From contig UQUN01000009.1 of the NCBI GenBank assembly GCA_900544175.1, positions 1-64,000 of the forward strand: a stretch of 64,000 nucleotides of DNA, written 5' to 3'. Source of the DNA: an uncultured Alistipes sp. (lineage in GTDB: Bacteria > Bacteroidota > Bacteroidia > Bacteroidales > UBA932). How positions within the stretch are numbered: position 1 is the stretch's first letter; every line of letters starts with the position of its first letter. Shown here one piece after another: positions 44,769-53,845 of the stretch. The translations under genes and the position numbers were made by a program. The notes under the pieces were generated by a model, which worked only from the letters and a program-made list of their open reading frames with translations, ran no database searches and was not told where the DNA came from.

Positions 44769-45725
44769 TCAGAGAATGCCCGTCAGTAAAAATATCAGGC
44801 ACAAAGCGGTAATCGTGAGAATTTCCACTCGGAGATTGATGCGCAGTGCCACGCGCATGTCCGCAGTAGTCAGCAGACGTGCTCCGGTACCTATGTACGG
44901 CTTGTAGACTGCTTGTCCGAAATAATCGTGCGTCCCTCCGAAGCGGCAGTTCAGGACACCGGCCAGAGCGGCCTCAGGCCAGCCTGAATTGGGGCTTGCA
45001 TGCTGCGGACCGAAATGGAGCACGAAGCGCAGCAGACCGGGCCTGCCGGCGCAGACTATCATCATAAATGCCGTCAGGCGGGCAGGCAGCCAGTTGGCCG
45101 CATCATCAATGCGTGCCGCAGTCCTGCCGAAAAGGAGATAGCGGTCCGAGCGGTAGCCTATCATCGAATCCAGAGTGTTTACCATCTTGTATGCCAGCAT
45201 GCCCGGCACTCCTCCGACCGCCAGCCAGAAGAGCGGGGCCACTACCCCGTCGCTGAGATTTTCCGCCAGGGTCTCCAGCGCTGCCGTCCGTACCTCCTGA
45301 GCTGACAGCGAGGCCGTGTCGCGTCCTACTATCCTGGATACCTGCCGCCTTCCCTCATCCAGGGAACGGTCTACCGCTGCAAACACGTCCCGGACTTCCT
45401 TCCGCAGGGTTTTGCCGGCCAGGCAGTAGAAAATCAGCAGGGACGATACAGCACAGCGGAGCCACGGTGAAACCATCCCGCACAGCCGGAGTATGCTCCA
45501 GCCCAGAAGGAAGATGCCGAGGGTGAGTCCTATGGCCAGCAGTGCCCCCTTGAGAACACGGTGACGCCCTCGGTTCAGTGTTTTTTCCCCGGCCGCAATC
45601 AGTCTTCCGAACCCTACTACAGGATGCGGAAGCCGGACCGGGTCTCCGAAGGCCAGATCTGCAGTCCACCCCGCAAGCAGGGGGAGGATACGGTGCTGGA
45701 GGATTGTCAGAAGAGCCGGGTCCAT
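44769..45725 (-). CDS. cbiB: Adenosylcobinamide-phosphate synthase
   Basis: The 318-residue protein is a membrane protein of the CbiB/CobD family: DLAFGDPVRLPHPVVGFGRL near the N-terminus, then AALETLAENLSDGVVAPLFW with GVPGMLAYKMVNTLDSMIGY, the most conserved block, and SGWPEAALAGVLNCRFGGTH. It attaches aminopropanol phosphate (from the neighbouring decarboxylase) to the cobyric-acid side chain. Last gene of the minus-strand group cbiA-cobO-cobQ-cobD-cbiB; its start overlaps the end of cobD by 19 bases. Confidence 0.94.
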   Translation of the reverse strand: MDPALLTILQHRILPLLAGWTADLAFGDPVRLPHPVVGFGRLIAAGEKTLNRGRHRVLKGALLAIGLTLGIFLLGWSILRLCGMVSPWLRCAVSSLLIFYCLAGKTLRKEVRDVFAAVDRSLDEGRRQVSRIVGRDTASLSAQEVRTAALETLAENLSDGVVAPLFWLAVGGVPGMLAYKMVNTLDSMIGYRSDRYLLFGRTAARIDDAANWLPARLTAFMMIVCAGRPGLLRFVLHFGPQHASPNSGWPEAALAGVLNCRFGGTHDYFGQAVYKPYIGTGARLLTTADMRVALRINLRVEILTITALCLIFLLTGIL

Positions 45726-46723
45726 TGTCTTAAAGCATTGATGAGCATATCATTCTGCGCCGGAGTCTGCACTGCTATGCGGAAATGCCCGGAACCCAGG
45801 CCGTGGAAGTTGTCGGCATTGCGGATAAGGAGACCGTGTGTACCGGCCAGCCAGTCTTTCAGCTGCGCAGCTGTACCGTGACGGGTGGTCACAAGCATGA
45901 AATGAGTATCCGTGGGCAGAGTGGAGAAACCTCCCGCAGCCTCAATGGCAGTACGTACTCTCTCCGTTTCCTTCAGCAGGTCTTTCAGGGACGGCCCGGG
46001 CAGACCGTGCTTCAGCAGCCAGCGCCCTCCTTCCACAGCCATGGCATTGACCGACCACGGCATGCGCAGGGCTCTCAGTCTGCGGCAAGTTTCAGCCGAG
46101 GTTGTGATGTATCCTATCCTGAGTCCCGGTACGGCGAAAAGCTTGGTCATCGAATGTATCAGTATCACATTGGGATACTGTTCCACTACTTCCGAAGGGG
46201 CCAGTACCGGTCTGAGAGTGAAATCCTCGTAGGACTGGTCTACCACGATGACTGTATCGGGATGGGAGGAGGCGAGTTCCAGTACGGTTTCCGGCGGGGT
46301 CGCCGTGCCGAGAGGGTTGTTGGGATTGCAGAGCCATACCGAGTCCGGCATCCTGTCCGGCAGTTCCCGCAGATTCCCTGCACCTGTCACCTCGTGTCCG
46401 TACACAGTGCAGGCATCCCTGTATTCTGAAAAGGAAGGTTCGATAACGGTTGTCCGCTTTCCCTGCAGCATATGCGCCGTGAGATATATGGCTTCTGTAG
46501 CCCCGTTGGTTACAAGCACACACTCCGGGGAGATGCCATGCCGGGCAGCTATCTCCCGTCCGAAAGCATAGGGTTCCGGTTCGGGATAATGCTCCAGCAC
46601 GTCCATGATCCCGGCCAGATACTTCCTGAGAGGACGGTGGTCTACCCCGCCTGGCACGTTGGAGCTGAAATCCGCCTTTATACCGCTGTACCGGTATCCG
46701 TCGTCACCGTGTCCCTCAATCAT
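45707..46723 (-). CDS. cobD: Threonine-phosphate decarboxylase, CobD-type aminotransferase
   Basis: The 338-residue class I/II PLP enzyme has LVTNGATEAIYLTAHML, VWLCNPNNPLGTATPP, VVDQSYEDFTLRP and IHSMTKLFAVPGLRIGYITT, whose Lys binds PLP. It decarboxylates threonine phosphate to aminopropanol phosphate, used by CbiB next door. Start ATG 46723 (MIEGHGDDGYRYSG) overlaps the cobQ end by 8 bases; the frame stays open upstream inside cobQ but without family similarity. A histidinol-phosphate aminotransferase is the nearest relative, and the operon decides the call. Confidence 0.93.
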   Translation of the reverse strand: MIEGHGDDGYRYSGIKADFSSNVPGGVDHRPLRKYLAGIMDVLEHYPEPEPYAFGREIAARHGISPECVLVTNGATEAIYLTAHMLQGKRTTVIEPSFSEYRDACTVYGHEVTGAGNLRELPDRMPDSVWLCNPNNPLGTATPPETVLELASSHPDTVIVVDQSYEDFTLRPVLAPSEVVEQYPNVILIHSMTKLFAVPGLRIGYITTSAETCRRLRALRMPWSVNAMAVEGGRWLLKHGLPGPSLKDLLKETERVRTAIEAAGGFSTLPTDTHFMLVTTRHGTAAQLKDWLAGTHGLLIRNADNFHGLGSGHFRIAVQTPAQNDMLINALRQWTRLF

Positions 46724-48221
46724 GGCTCCGGAGTATTTGATAGAACAGATCCATATCCACGCAGGAGCGGACATGTCCGGCCAGCAGGTCGTACTGCTGC
46801 TGCCTGAACGCGCGGTAGTCGAATGTTCCGGCGGAGGCTCCGGCAAAGGGTCTGAGGAGGCGGTCCACGGCTGACGGATTGTCCAGTATTCCGTGCAGAT
46901 AGGTTCCCGCCACATTGCCGCGCACGCAGCCTTCCTCCGTACCGTCATCAAGCACAGCGAGGTGCTCTACGCACTGCCCTGTCGGCTCAGTGTGTCCCAT
47001 GTGTATCTCGTATCCTTCGCATACAGTGTTACTTCCGTCTCCTGTCAATGTAAATCTGCGGCGGCGGGTGACTTTCTCGCCGGACATCACGGTTCTCACC
47101 GGCAACAGTCCCAGACCCGGCATACGCTCCTGCGTTCCTTCCACGTGGTCAGGGTCACGCACTTCCTGTCCCAGCATCTGGTAACCGCCGCAGATACCCA
47201 GTACCGGGACACCGCGGTGCGCTGCTTCCTGTATTGCCCGGGCGGCTCCGTTTGCCCGGATCTCCGCCAGGTCCGCGATGGTGGATTTGGTACCCGGGAG
47301 GATGATTACATCCGCACGGCTGAGTTCTGCCGGATTACAGGTATAGTAGAGATTGACCCTGGGGTCGTGCTCCAGAACATCGAAATCAGTGAAATTGGAC
47401 ATGCGCCTGAGCAGGACTACGGCCACATTGACCCGAAGGCTGCCGCCACTGCGCCGCTTTGCTTCGAGGGAGACCGAATCCTCTTCCTCTATATGCACGT
47501 CCCTGAGATAAGGTATCACTCCGAGCACCGGAACCCCGCAGATCTGCTCCAGCATCCTGCGACCGTCATCGAAGAGAGATATATCTCCGCGGAACTTATT
47601 GATGATAATCCCTTTAATTAGTTTTTTAAATCTTTCTTCCTGAAGCATGACCGAACCATATACCGAAGCGAAGACCCCTCCCCTGTCTATGTCGGCGACC
47701 AGAATTACCGCCGCGCCCGCGTAAGCGGCCATGGGCATGTTGACGATATCCCTGTCCCGCAGATTGAGCTCGGAGATACTGCCTGCACCTTCCATAACGA
47801 TAGGGTTATACCTGGATGACAGACGGTCGTATGCAGCACAGGCGGAGGTCCAAAGTCCGTCACGACCGTCTTGGCTGAAATACTCCCTGGCACTGCGGTT
47901 GCCGGCGGGACGGCCGTTGAGAACCACCTGCGAGGTCTGGTCCGAGGAGGGCTTGAGCAGGACCGGGTTCATGTCCGTATGGCATTCGATGCCGGCTGCC
48001 TCTGCCTGCACTGCCTGGGCACGGCCTATCTCCAGCCCGTCGGGGGTCACATAAGAGTTCAGGGCCATATTCTGGGCCTTGAAAGGAGCCGGATTCCATC
48101 CGTCCTGTTTCAGGATACGGCAGAACGCCGCAGCTATTACGCTTTTGCCTACGTCGCTTCCGGTGCCGGCAAACATTACCGGGCGGAGCCGGACAGAACC
48201 TGAGGAAGCCGTCATTTCCAT
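46716..48221 (-). CDS. cobQ: Cobyric acid synthase
   Basis: The 501-residue protein has an N-terminal ATPase domain (VMFAGTGSDVGKSVIAAAFC, FKAQNMALNSYVTPDGLEIG, VLVADIDRGGVFASVYGSV) and a class I glutamine amidotransferase-like domain with the Cys in PVLGICGGYQMLG and the His in GTYLHGILDN. It amidates four side chains (b, d, e, g) of adenosylcobyrinate a,c-diamide to cobyric acid, using glutamine. Also called CbiP. The start overlaps the end of cobO by 10 bases. Confidence 0.95.
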   Translation of the reverse strand: MEMTASSGSVRLRPVMFAGTGSDVGKSVIAAAFCRILKQDGWNPAPFKAQNMALNSYVTPDGLEIGRAQAVQAEAAGIECHTDMNPVLLKPSSDQTSQVVLNGRPAGNRSAREYFSQDGRDGLWTSACAAYDRLSSRYNPIVMEGAGSISELNLRDRDIVNMPMAAYAGAAVILVADIDRGGVFASVYGSVMLQEERFKKLIKGIIINKFRGDISLFDDGRRMLEQICGVPVLGVIPYLRDVHIEEEDSVSLEAKRRSGGSLRVNVAVVLLRRMSNFTDFDVLEHDPRVNLYYTCNPAELSRADVIILPGTKSTIADLAEIRANGAARAIQEAAHRGVPVLGICGGYQMLGQEVRDPDHVEGTQERMPGLGLLPVRTVMSGEKVTRRRRFTLTGDGSNTVCEGYEIHMGHTEPTGQCVEHLAVLDDGTEEGCVRGNVAGTYLHGILDNPSAVDRLLRPFAGASAGTFDYRAFRQQQYDLLAGHVRSCVDMDLFYQILRSHD

Positions 48222-48757
48222 GTCTCCTCCTGCTGTCCGGCTTTGAAATTACAATAACGGGCTGTCACGAACAGCAAGTCTGAGAGCCGATTGACATAGT
48301 GCAGCACTTCCTCCGGCAGCGGATCACTCCGATGCAGTGTCCATAATCTGCGTTCGGCCCTCCGGGCTATGGCCCTTGCTGTATGGATGGCGGCGGCGGC
48401 CGGTGTGCCGCCGGGAAGTATGAACCCCTTCATCGGACCGCAGACATACAGCATCATGTCCACGTGCTCCTCACACCACTTGTCCGAAGCCGACTCCGGC
48501 AGCGGGCCCACGCCTTCCCGCATATCCGAAGGCGCGGCCACCGTCCGCATTACAGCCATAAGGTCTCTCTGCATAGTACCGAGCATCTGTTTTATAGGAT
48601 CCTGCGCATCGAGCATCGAGCGCGCCTCCCCCAATTTACAGTTGAGTTCATCGAGGCTGCCGTTGGCCTCTATCCTCGGATCGTCCTTTGGGACTCTCAG
48701 GCCTCCGCGTATGCCGGTAGTGCCGTCATCCCCTCTTCTTGTGTAAACTTTTCCCAT
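48212..48757 (-). CDS. PduO-type ATP:cob(I)alamin adenosyltransferase
   Basis: The 181-residue protein has the PduO signature: MGKVYTRRGDDGTTGIRGGL at the N-terminus, AIHTARAIARRAERRLWTLH (Arg-rich ATP-binding helix) and YVNRLSDLLFVTARYCNF. It transfers the adenosyl group of ATP to reduced cobalt of corrinoids, forming the cobalt-carbon bond. ATG 48757 is chosen because the family starts there; an upstream ATG at 48781 would lie inside cbiA. PduO type rather than CobA type is clear from these motifs. It lies between cbiA and cobQ in the operon. Confidence 0.93.
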   Translation of the reverse strand: MGKVYTRRGDDGTTGIRGGLRVPKDDPRIEANGSLDELNCKLGEARSMLDAQDPIKQMLGTMQRDLMAVMRTVAAPSDMREGVGPLPESASDKWCEEHVDMMLYVCGPMKGFILPGGTPAAAAIHTARAIARRAERRLWTLHRSDPLPEEVLHYVNRLSDLLFVTARYCNFKAGQQEETWK

Positions 48758-48764
48758 ATACAGT

Positions 48765-50081
48765 CTATTTAAAATATTCAAACAGCAGCAGCGGGTCCGT
48801 CTCCGCCCAGTAAAGATGTGTATATCCAGCCAGAACGTTGGCTACCCGGTACAGCGGTGAATCGACCGCCCTGCCTTCTGCCGACCTCTGCACAGCCACT
48901 GAAGGCAGATTTCCTATTATGCTGGAATAGTGGAACTCATGGCCTCGGACGGAAAAATCACCGGCACTCACCGTCCGGTAACCGAGGTGCAGCCGCATCC
49001 CCTCCATTGTAGCATCCAGCGGCAGCACTCCGCATACCGGCCAGCGCCGACCGTCCTCAGAGATTATTGTTCTGCAGAGGTACATCATCCCTCCACATTC
49101 TGCAAGTATGCGCCCTCCGGAAGAGGCGTATGCGCTGACTGCCCTCAGCATGGAAATGTTGGAGGACAACTGGGGCAGGAAAAATTCCGGATACCCTCCG
49201 GGAAGGTAGACCAGGTCAGCCTCGGGAAGGCGTGTGTCCTGTAACGGGGAGAAAAATTCCAAACTCCCGGCACCGGCAAGACGGTCGATGTTGGCCTTGT
49301 AGGTAAAATTAAAAGCCTCATCCCGGGCTACGGCTATTTTCAGTTTCCCGTTCCTGCCGCTCTGCCATGCCTGCCTTTCCGGAGTCGGGCAGCGGGTAAG
49401 ATCCAGGAGGGCGTCGATGTCAATATGCTCCTCTGCATTACATGCCATCGCATCTATGACCGGACTATACTCATTCAGATGTTTTAGAGACAGTCCGAGA
49501 TGACGTGAGGGCACTGAGAAATCTTTCTGCGCGGGCATGAAGCCAAGAGGTGTGACTCCGGCATCCAGTGCCGCCTGCCGGAGATAACTGTAATGGGATT
49601 CTGATGCCACCCTGTTGAAAATGACTCCGGCGACATTCACTCCTTTCCTGAAATTGGCAAATCCGTACAGAAGCGGTGCCGCCGAGTAGGCCGCAGCACG
49701 CGCATCTACGGTCAGGATGACCGGTATTTCCAGTAAACGCGCAATATCGGCACTGCTTCCGCAGTCCTTGTCGTAACCGTCAAACAGGCCCATGACTCCC
49801 TCTGTCACGCACACATCCGCATCCGCACAACTGTCAGCGTAGAGACTGCGGACATGACCGGGCGACCCCATGAATATGTCCAGGTTGACACTCTCCCGTC
49901 CGCAGGCCAGGGTATGGTATTTGGGATCGATATAGTCAGGCCCGCACTTATATGGCTGCACTGTCAGGCCTCTGTTGCCAAGGGCTTTCAGCAGAGCCAG
50001 CGTAATTGTGGTCTTACCGCTGCCCGAAGCGGATGCACCGATGACAAACTGACTTTTAAGGATAGTACGGCGTGTGTTCAT
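48765..50081 (-). CDS. cbiA: Cobyrinate a,c-diamide synthase
   Basis: The 438-residue protein has an ATPase domain (FVIGASASGSGKTTITLALL, YKCGPDYIDPKYHTLACGRE, GVMGLFDGYDKD) and a glutamine amidotransferase domain with Cys in RILAECGGMMYL and the conserved RGHEFHYSSI near the end. It amidates the a and c side chains of cobyrinate (or its cobalt form). First gene of the minus-strand group; the start is divergent from the second riboswitch. TACCTTTG (50109-50102, minus) about 20 bases upstream is a possible -7 box. Confidence 0.95.
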   Translation of the reverse strand: MNTRRTILKSQFVIGASASGSGKTTITLALLKALGNRGLTVQPYKCGPDYIDPKYHTLACGRESVNLDIFMGSPGHVRSLYADSCADADVCVTEGVMGLFDGYDKDCGSSADIARLLEIPVILTVDARAAAYSAAPLLYGFANFRKGVNVAGVIFNRVASESHYSYLRQAALDAGVTPLGFMPAQKDFSVPSRHLGLSLKHLNEYSPVIDAMACNAEEHIDIDALLDLTRCPTPERQAWQSGRNGKLKIAVARDEAFNFTYKANIDRLAGAGSLEFFSPLQDTRLPEADLVYLPGGYPEFFLPQLSSNISMLRAVSAYASSGGRILAECGGMMYLCRTIISEDGRRWPVCGVLPLDATMEGMRLHLGYRTVSAGDFSVRGHEFHYSSIIGNLPSVAVQRSAEGRAVDSPLYRVANVLAGYTHLYWAETDPLLLFEYFK

Positions 50082-50132
50082 GAGTCTGTGAAAATTCCCG
50101 CCAAAGGTATGACAATATTTGAGAAATTTTTA

Positions 50133-50140
50133 TACTTTTG
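50133..50140 (+). promoter_or_regulatory. -7 box TACTTTTG before the second riboswitch
   Basis: TACTTTTG matches TAnnTTTG and ends 6 bases before the aptamer. A weak TATG at 50108-50111 is at -33 distance. Confidence 0.5.
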
Positions 50141-50146
50141 CAGCCG

Positions 50147-50325
50147 ATTCAGGTGATGCCTGTACGGAACCCGTACGGCATTAGAGGGAATCCGGTGAGA
50201 TTCCGGAACAGTGCCCGCTACTGTAAGGTCTTTGTTCTGAGGATAATTCTTAAAGTCACTGTTGTTTCGGCAATGGGAAGACATATCCTCAGGGACCAAG
50301 TCAGGAAACCTGCCTGAAAAGTTTA
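50147..50325 (+). promoter_or_regulatory. Cobalamin riboswitch leading the TonB-cbiK-cbi operon
   Basis: The plus strand has GGGAATCCGGTGAGATTCCG then GAACAGTGCCCGCTACTGT, AAAGTCACTG, AATGGGAAGACAT and AAGTCAGGAAACCTGCCTG, the ordered conserved blocks ending in the B12-box. After the aptamer GAGTC (50338-50342) and GACTC (about 50350-50354) form a small hairpin before the receptor start at 50373, a possible expression platform acting on translation. High corrinoid should shut down the operon of receptors, chelatase and ring-synthesis enzymes. Endpoints are approximate. Confidence 0.93.
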
Positions 50326-50372
50326 TAATGTCAGACGAGTCCGGGGAAAGACTCCGATGCATACGGATTATT

Positions 50373-52727
50373 ATGCTTAAAAACATTTTAAGTTGCCGCT
50401 TCCGTGCGCTATGCATGGCTGTAGCCTTTATTTCTGTCACTACTGGTGTCCTTTACGCAGAAGACCTGCGGATTGTGGGACGTGTGGTTGACTATGCCTC
50501 CCTTGAGCCCGTACAGGGTGCGGACATCATAGTCCGCGGCAGCACATGGTGGACAGTATCCGATTCGTCCGGATGCTTTGAACTGACCTTGCCTGCCGGG
50601 GAATATACGGTCCAGGCCTCTTTCACTGGGTACATTACCCAGGAAGAAAAGATATCCGCATCCGATACCCTGCATTATGTTGACTTCGTCCTGGTCGAGG
50701 AGGCCTTGATGCTGGATGAGGTGGTTGTTACAGGCACCGGCACGGAGCATTTCCTGCGCAACGCCCCTATACAGACAGAAGTCATCACCTCGCAGGCGCT
50801 CAGGCAGTACGGAGGAAAAAGCCTGGAGGATATACTTTACGGCCTGAGTCCGGCATTCGACTTCTCCCAGGGGGACATGGGGTCAGGCCTGACTATGGGC
50901 GGACTGGGGAACAGCTATGTGCTGATTCTCGTAGACGGAAAGAGACTGTACGGAGACCTGGGAGGGCAGAGTGACATAGATATGATTGACCCCGCCGACA
51001 TAGAACGGATTGAAATAGTCAAAGGTGCGTCATCATCCCTATACGGCTCTGATGCAATAGCCGGAGTAGTCAACATCATAACCCGCAAACACCGCCGGAT
51101 ACCTTTTATGGTGGAGAACAATACTCATCTCGGAGAATACTTCGATCTGAGGCAGAGCGATGTGGTCTCCTTCACCGTCGGGCAGTTCCAGTCCACCACC
51201 AAGCTTTCTGTACAGCATACCGACGGCTGGCAGATAACCGATAAGGAACTGTATCGGGACAGCATTTATTCGGGGTCCACTACCCAGACCGTGAGCGAGT
51301 ACACCAACGGACGCATTACGGAAGACCTGACATGGAGACCATCCGACAGACTGGAAGTCACTGCTTCCGGAATGTTCTACACCAAGTATATGATACACCG
51401 TCCGGGTCTGCCCCGCTGGAGATCCTACAACCCCTTCTACCTCGACCAGGCCTACAGTATCGGAACGAAGTGGGCTCCGCGGGACGGCATCGACCTGACT
51501 CTCGACGCCTCTTTCAATCAGCATAAGTACCTGTACGACTACTATCTGGAGTATATTGACGAATATTACCGTCCATACACGACACCCGACGGGGAATTCA
51601 TCCGTATTCCTGCGCATCTCGTATATTTTCCAGGTGACCAGTCCGTTGAAAGTGACCAGCGGCTCTGGACCGTTCATGCCAAGGGAGTCTTCGAACTGCC
51701 GTTCAGCAACCGGCTTTCGGCCGGCATGGAGTTCATGGACGATGTTCTGATCGCTCCCCGGCGTATGAATACCGACCGGGAATCGGCCTATACTCTTTCT
51801 ATATATGCCCAGGACGAGTGGACTCCTGTGGACTGGTTCAATCTTACAGCCGGAGTACGGCTTGTGCACCACGAAGCTTTCGGACTGAGGGCGACCCCCA
51901 AGGTTTCATTTATGTTCAAGGCCGGGAAATGGAATTTCCGCGGTACCTATTCCAATGGTTTCAAGGCCCCTACCACCAAAGAGCTCTACTACTTCTATGA
52001 GCGGGCCATGATGGGAAAGCTCCGTCTCTATATCGGTAATACGGATCTGGTACCGCAGACCTCACACTATTTCTCGGCAGGACCGGAGTACAGGGGCAGG
52101 AAATTTACAGTCAGCGCCACCGTTTCCTACAATCTGGTGAATGATATGATAGCCCTGGTGGCCGTACCCATTCCTCCGGAATACTATACTGACGAAGGCT
52201 CGGAATACGACGGAGCCATGCAGTATACCAACATGGAGAATGCCAGGATCTGGAATGCGGAGATAATGCTTTCCTGGAAACCAGGCGCAGGATTCAATAT
52301 CGGTGCCGGATATACATACACGAATTCGAAGGGTCATCTGGTGGACAGCGAAGCCAGTGAAGAAGCCGGCTATACCATAATGGAAACCAGGCCGATAGAC
52401 GGAACCGCCGCCCACAGGGCCACATTCCGGGCCGGCTGGAGCCATGACTGGATGAAATATGGTCTGAGCATAGGACTCTTCGGACGCGGTCAGACTGAAA
52501 AATACTACAAGGAATACGGCAACGCGCCGGGCTACATGCTCTGGAGGCTGACCACCACTCACAGAATAGGTAACTGGAAGCACTGGGAACTGGAGTTAAC
52601 CGCCGGAGTAGACAATATACTGAACCATGTAGAGACCCACCCCTACGGCTACAATTATGGAACGACCTCCCCAGGACGAACTTTTTTCGGCTCGATAAGA
52701 GTGCGTTTCGGCAAGGACTATAAGTAA
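50373..52727 (+). CDS. TonB-dependent receptor with carboxypeptidase-D-like N-terminus, riboswitch-controlled
   Basis: The 784-residue protein has a signal peptide (CMAVAFISVTTGVLYAED), a carboxypeptidase-regulatory-like domain (VGRVVDYASLEPVQGADIIV, about residues 28-105), a TonB-box-like LDEVVVTGTG, a plug (GGKSLEDILYGLSPAFDFSQ, IVKGASSSLYGSDAIAGVVN) and a barrel ending FGSIRVRFGKDYK. Placed directly behind a cobalamin riboswitch and before cbiK, it should import a corrinoid, a tetrapyrrole or a cobalt chelate; which of these is unclear. The start ATG 50373 follows the riboswitch; a longer frame from 50262 lies inside the aptamer and is rejected. Different from btuB in domain order. Confidence 0.88.
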   Translation: MLKNILSCRFRALCMAVAFISVTTGVLYAEDLRIVGRVVDYASLEPVQGADIIVRGSTWWTVSDSSGCFELTLPAGEYTVQASFTGYITQEEKISASDTLHYVDFVLVEEALMLDEVVVTGTGTEHFLRNAPIQTEVITSQALRQYGGKSLEDILYGLSPAFDFSQGDMGSGLTMGGLGNSYVLILVDGKRLYGDLGGQSDIDMIDPADIERIEIVKGASSSLYGSDAIAGVVNIITRKHRRIPFMVENNTHLGEYFDLRQSDVVSFTVGQFQSTTKLSVQHTDGWQITDKELYRDSIYSGSTTQTVSEYTNGRITEDLTWRPSDRLEVTASGMFYTKYMIHRPGLPRWRSYNPFYLDQAYSIGTKWAPRDGIDLTLDASFNQHKYLYDYYLEYIDEYYRPYTTPDGEFIRIPAHLVYFPGDQSVESDQRLWTVHAKGVFELPFSNRLSAGMEFMDDVLIAPRRMNTDRESAYTLSIYAQDEWTPVDWFNLTAGVRLVHHEAFGLRATPKVSFMFKAGKWNFRGTYSNGFKAPTTKELYYFYERAMMGKLRLYIGNTDLVPQTSHYFSAGPEYRGRKFTVSATVSYNLVNDMIALVAVPIPPEYYTDEGSEYDGAMQYTNMENARIWNAEIMLSWKPGAGFNIGAGYTYTNSKGHLVDSEASEEAGYTIMETRPIDGTAAHRATFRAGWSHDWMKYGLSIGLFGRGQTEKYYKEYGNAPGYMLWRLTTTHRIGNWKHWELELTAGVDNILNHVETHPYGYNYGTTSPGRTFFGSIRVRFGKDYK

Positions 52728-52763
52728 GACAACATTTATTTAAACTTTTAAATTAACGACATT

Positions 52764-53741
52764 ATGCACATTTTTTCAAAATTCATGACCGCAGCCGTCC
52801 TTCTCGGCGCTGCCTTCACACTCGCCTCATGCGAGCAGAATGGACCTGAAAAGGACCAGAGTATAGTAAACTACGAGAAGAATCACAACACAGCAATCCT
52901 ACTGGTCACTTTCGGCTCAACATGGGATGAGCCTCACGCTACATACGAAAAGCAGATCGCTCAATTCGAAGAGGAATTCCCAAATGCCGACATATTCTTC
53001 TCCTTCACATCCAAGACCTGCATCAACCGCTGGTATGCTGCTACAGGCGAGCAGTTCATCACTCCTGATCTCTATCTGGAATCTTTCATTGAGAAGGGGT
53101 ACAGAAATGTCTATGTTCAGTCCCTGCACGTTATCCCCGGTGAGGAATTCCAGCTCCTGCGTGACGGTTATGTCAAGCCATACTACAATTTCGTAGTCGA
53201 GGACGAGACATACGAGGGCAACTGTCTGCCCGCATGTCTTGGAACGGCACTGCTGACCAGCGAGGAGGACATAGCCGCAGTGGGCAAGATTCTCGTAGAG
53301 GAGTTCGCATCACAGCTTAAGGCTGGTGAGGCGGTAGCTTTCATGGGACACGGCAACCCCATTTCCGACTATGACCACGCCAACGCCTCTTACGAGGAGA
53401 TCGAGGCATGGATGCAGGAATATGCCCTGGAAACATACGGCAACGGAAACGTATTCGTAGGTACGGTAGATTATCCCACGATGCTCATCGGTCATGTTAT
53501 CGACGAACTGAATGCATCAGGATATGCCAAGGGCCAGAAAGTGCATCTGCATCCCCTGATGTCCATCGCGGGAGACCATGCCAACAACGATATGAGCGAT
53601 ACCGAGGATCCCGAGAGCTGGAAATCCATGATAACATCCGCCGGATGGACAGTAGAGACACATGTTCACGGTCTCGGTGACTATCCTGCTATAAACGACA
53701 TCTGGATCAGCCATCTCAAGACAGCTATCAGCGAGCTGTAA
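52764..53741 (+). CDS. cbiK: CbiK-type sirohydrochlorin cobaltochelatase with lipoprotein signal
   Basis: The 325-residue protein has a lipoprotein signal (TAAVLLGAAFTLASCEQNG) followed by the CbiK fold: AILLVTFGSTWDEPHATYEK, FFSFTSKTCINRWYAATGEQ, VQSLHVIPGEEFQLLRDG, then VAFMGHGNPISDYDHANASY and LHPLMSIAGDHANNDMSD with the two metal-site His residues. CbiK inserts cobalt into sirohydrochlorin at the start of anaerobic B12 synthesis, a reaction normally in the cytoplasm. The signal peptide puts this copy in the periplasm, as I recall for some CbiK proteins of anaerobes. It sits between two TonB receptors in the riboswitch-led operon, so it may work on imported tetrapyrrole or cobalt. Confidence 0.9.
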   Translation: MHIFSKFMTAAVLLGAAFTLASCEQNGPEKDQSIVNYEKNHNTAILLVTFGSTWDEPHATYEKQIAQFEEEFPNADIFFSFTSKTCINRWYAATGEQFITPDLYLESFIEKGYRNVYVQSLHVIPGEEFQLLRDGYVKPYYNFVVEDETYEGNCLPACLGTALLTSEEDIAAVGKILVEEFASQLKAGEAVAFMGHGNPISDYDHANASYEEIEAWMQEYALETYGNGNVFVGTVDYPTMLIGHVIDELNASGYAKGQKVHLHPLMSIAGDHANNDMSDTEDPESWKSMITSAGWTVETHVHGLGDYPAINDIWISHLKTAISEL

Positions 53742-53796
53742 ACCGGACGATAACCCCCATATTTCAAAATTTATTCTAATAGTTTTTTTACCCAGA

Positions 53797-53824
53797 GTGC
53801 CAGCCGGAGTGATCCGGCCGGCAC
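53797..53824 (+). terminator. GC-rich hairpin between cbiK and the second TonB receptor
   Basis: GTGCCAGCCGG (53797-53807) pairs with CCGGCCGGCAC (53814-53824), 11 base pairs with one mismatch and a six-base loop. It is preceded, not followed, by a T-run (AGTTTTTTTA, about 53781-53790). It may lower read-through or protect the upstream mRNA end rather than terminate fully, since the downstream genes are likely read from the same promoter. Confidence 0.5.
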
Positions 53825-53845
53825 TTGCCATTTAAACTTTCAAGT

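Noticed and set aside
46724..46951. N-terminal extension of the CobD-type enzyme
   Set aside because: The extra 76 codons lie wholly inside cobQ and show no similarity to the aminotransferase family, whose start fits at 46723.
50262..50372. N-terminal extension of the riboswitch-controlled TonB receptor
   Set aside because: The extension would be encoded inside the cobalamin aptamer and lacks a signal peptide; ATG 50373 is followed directly by one.
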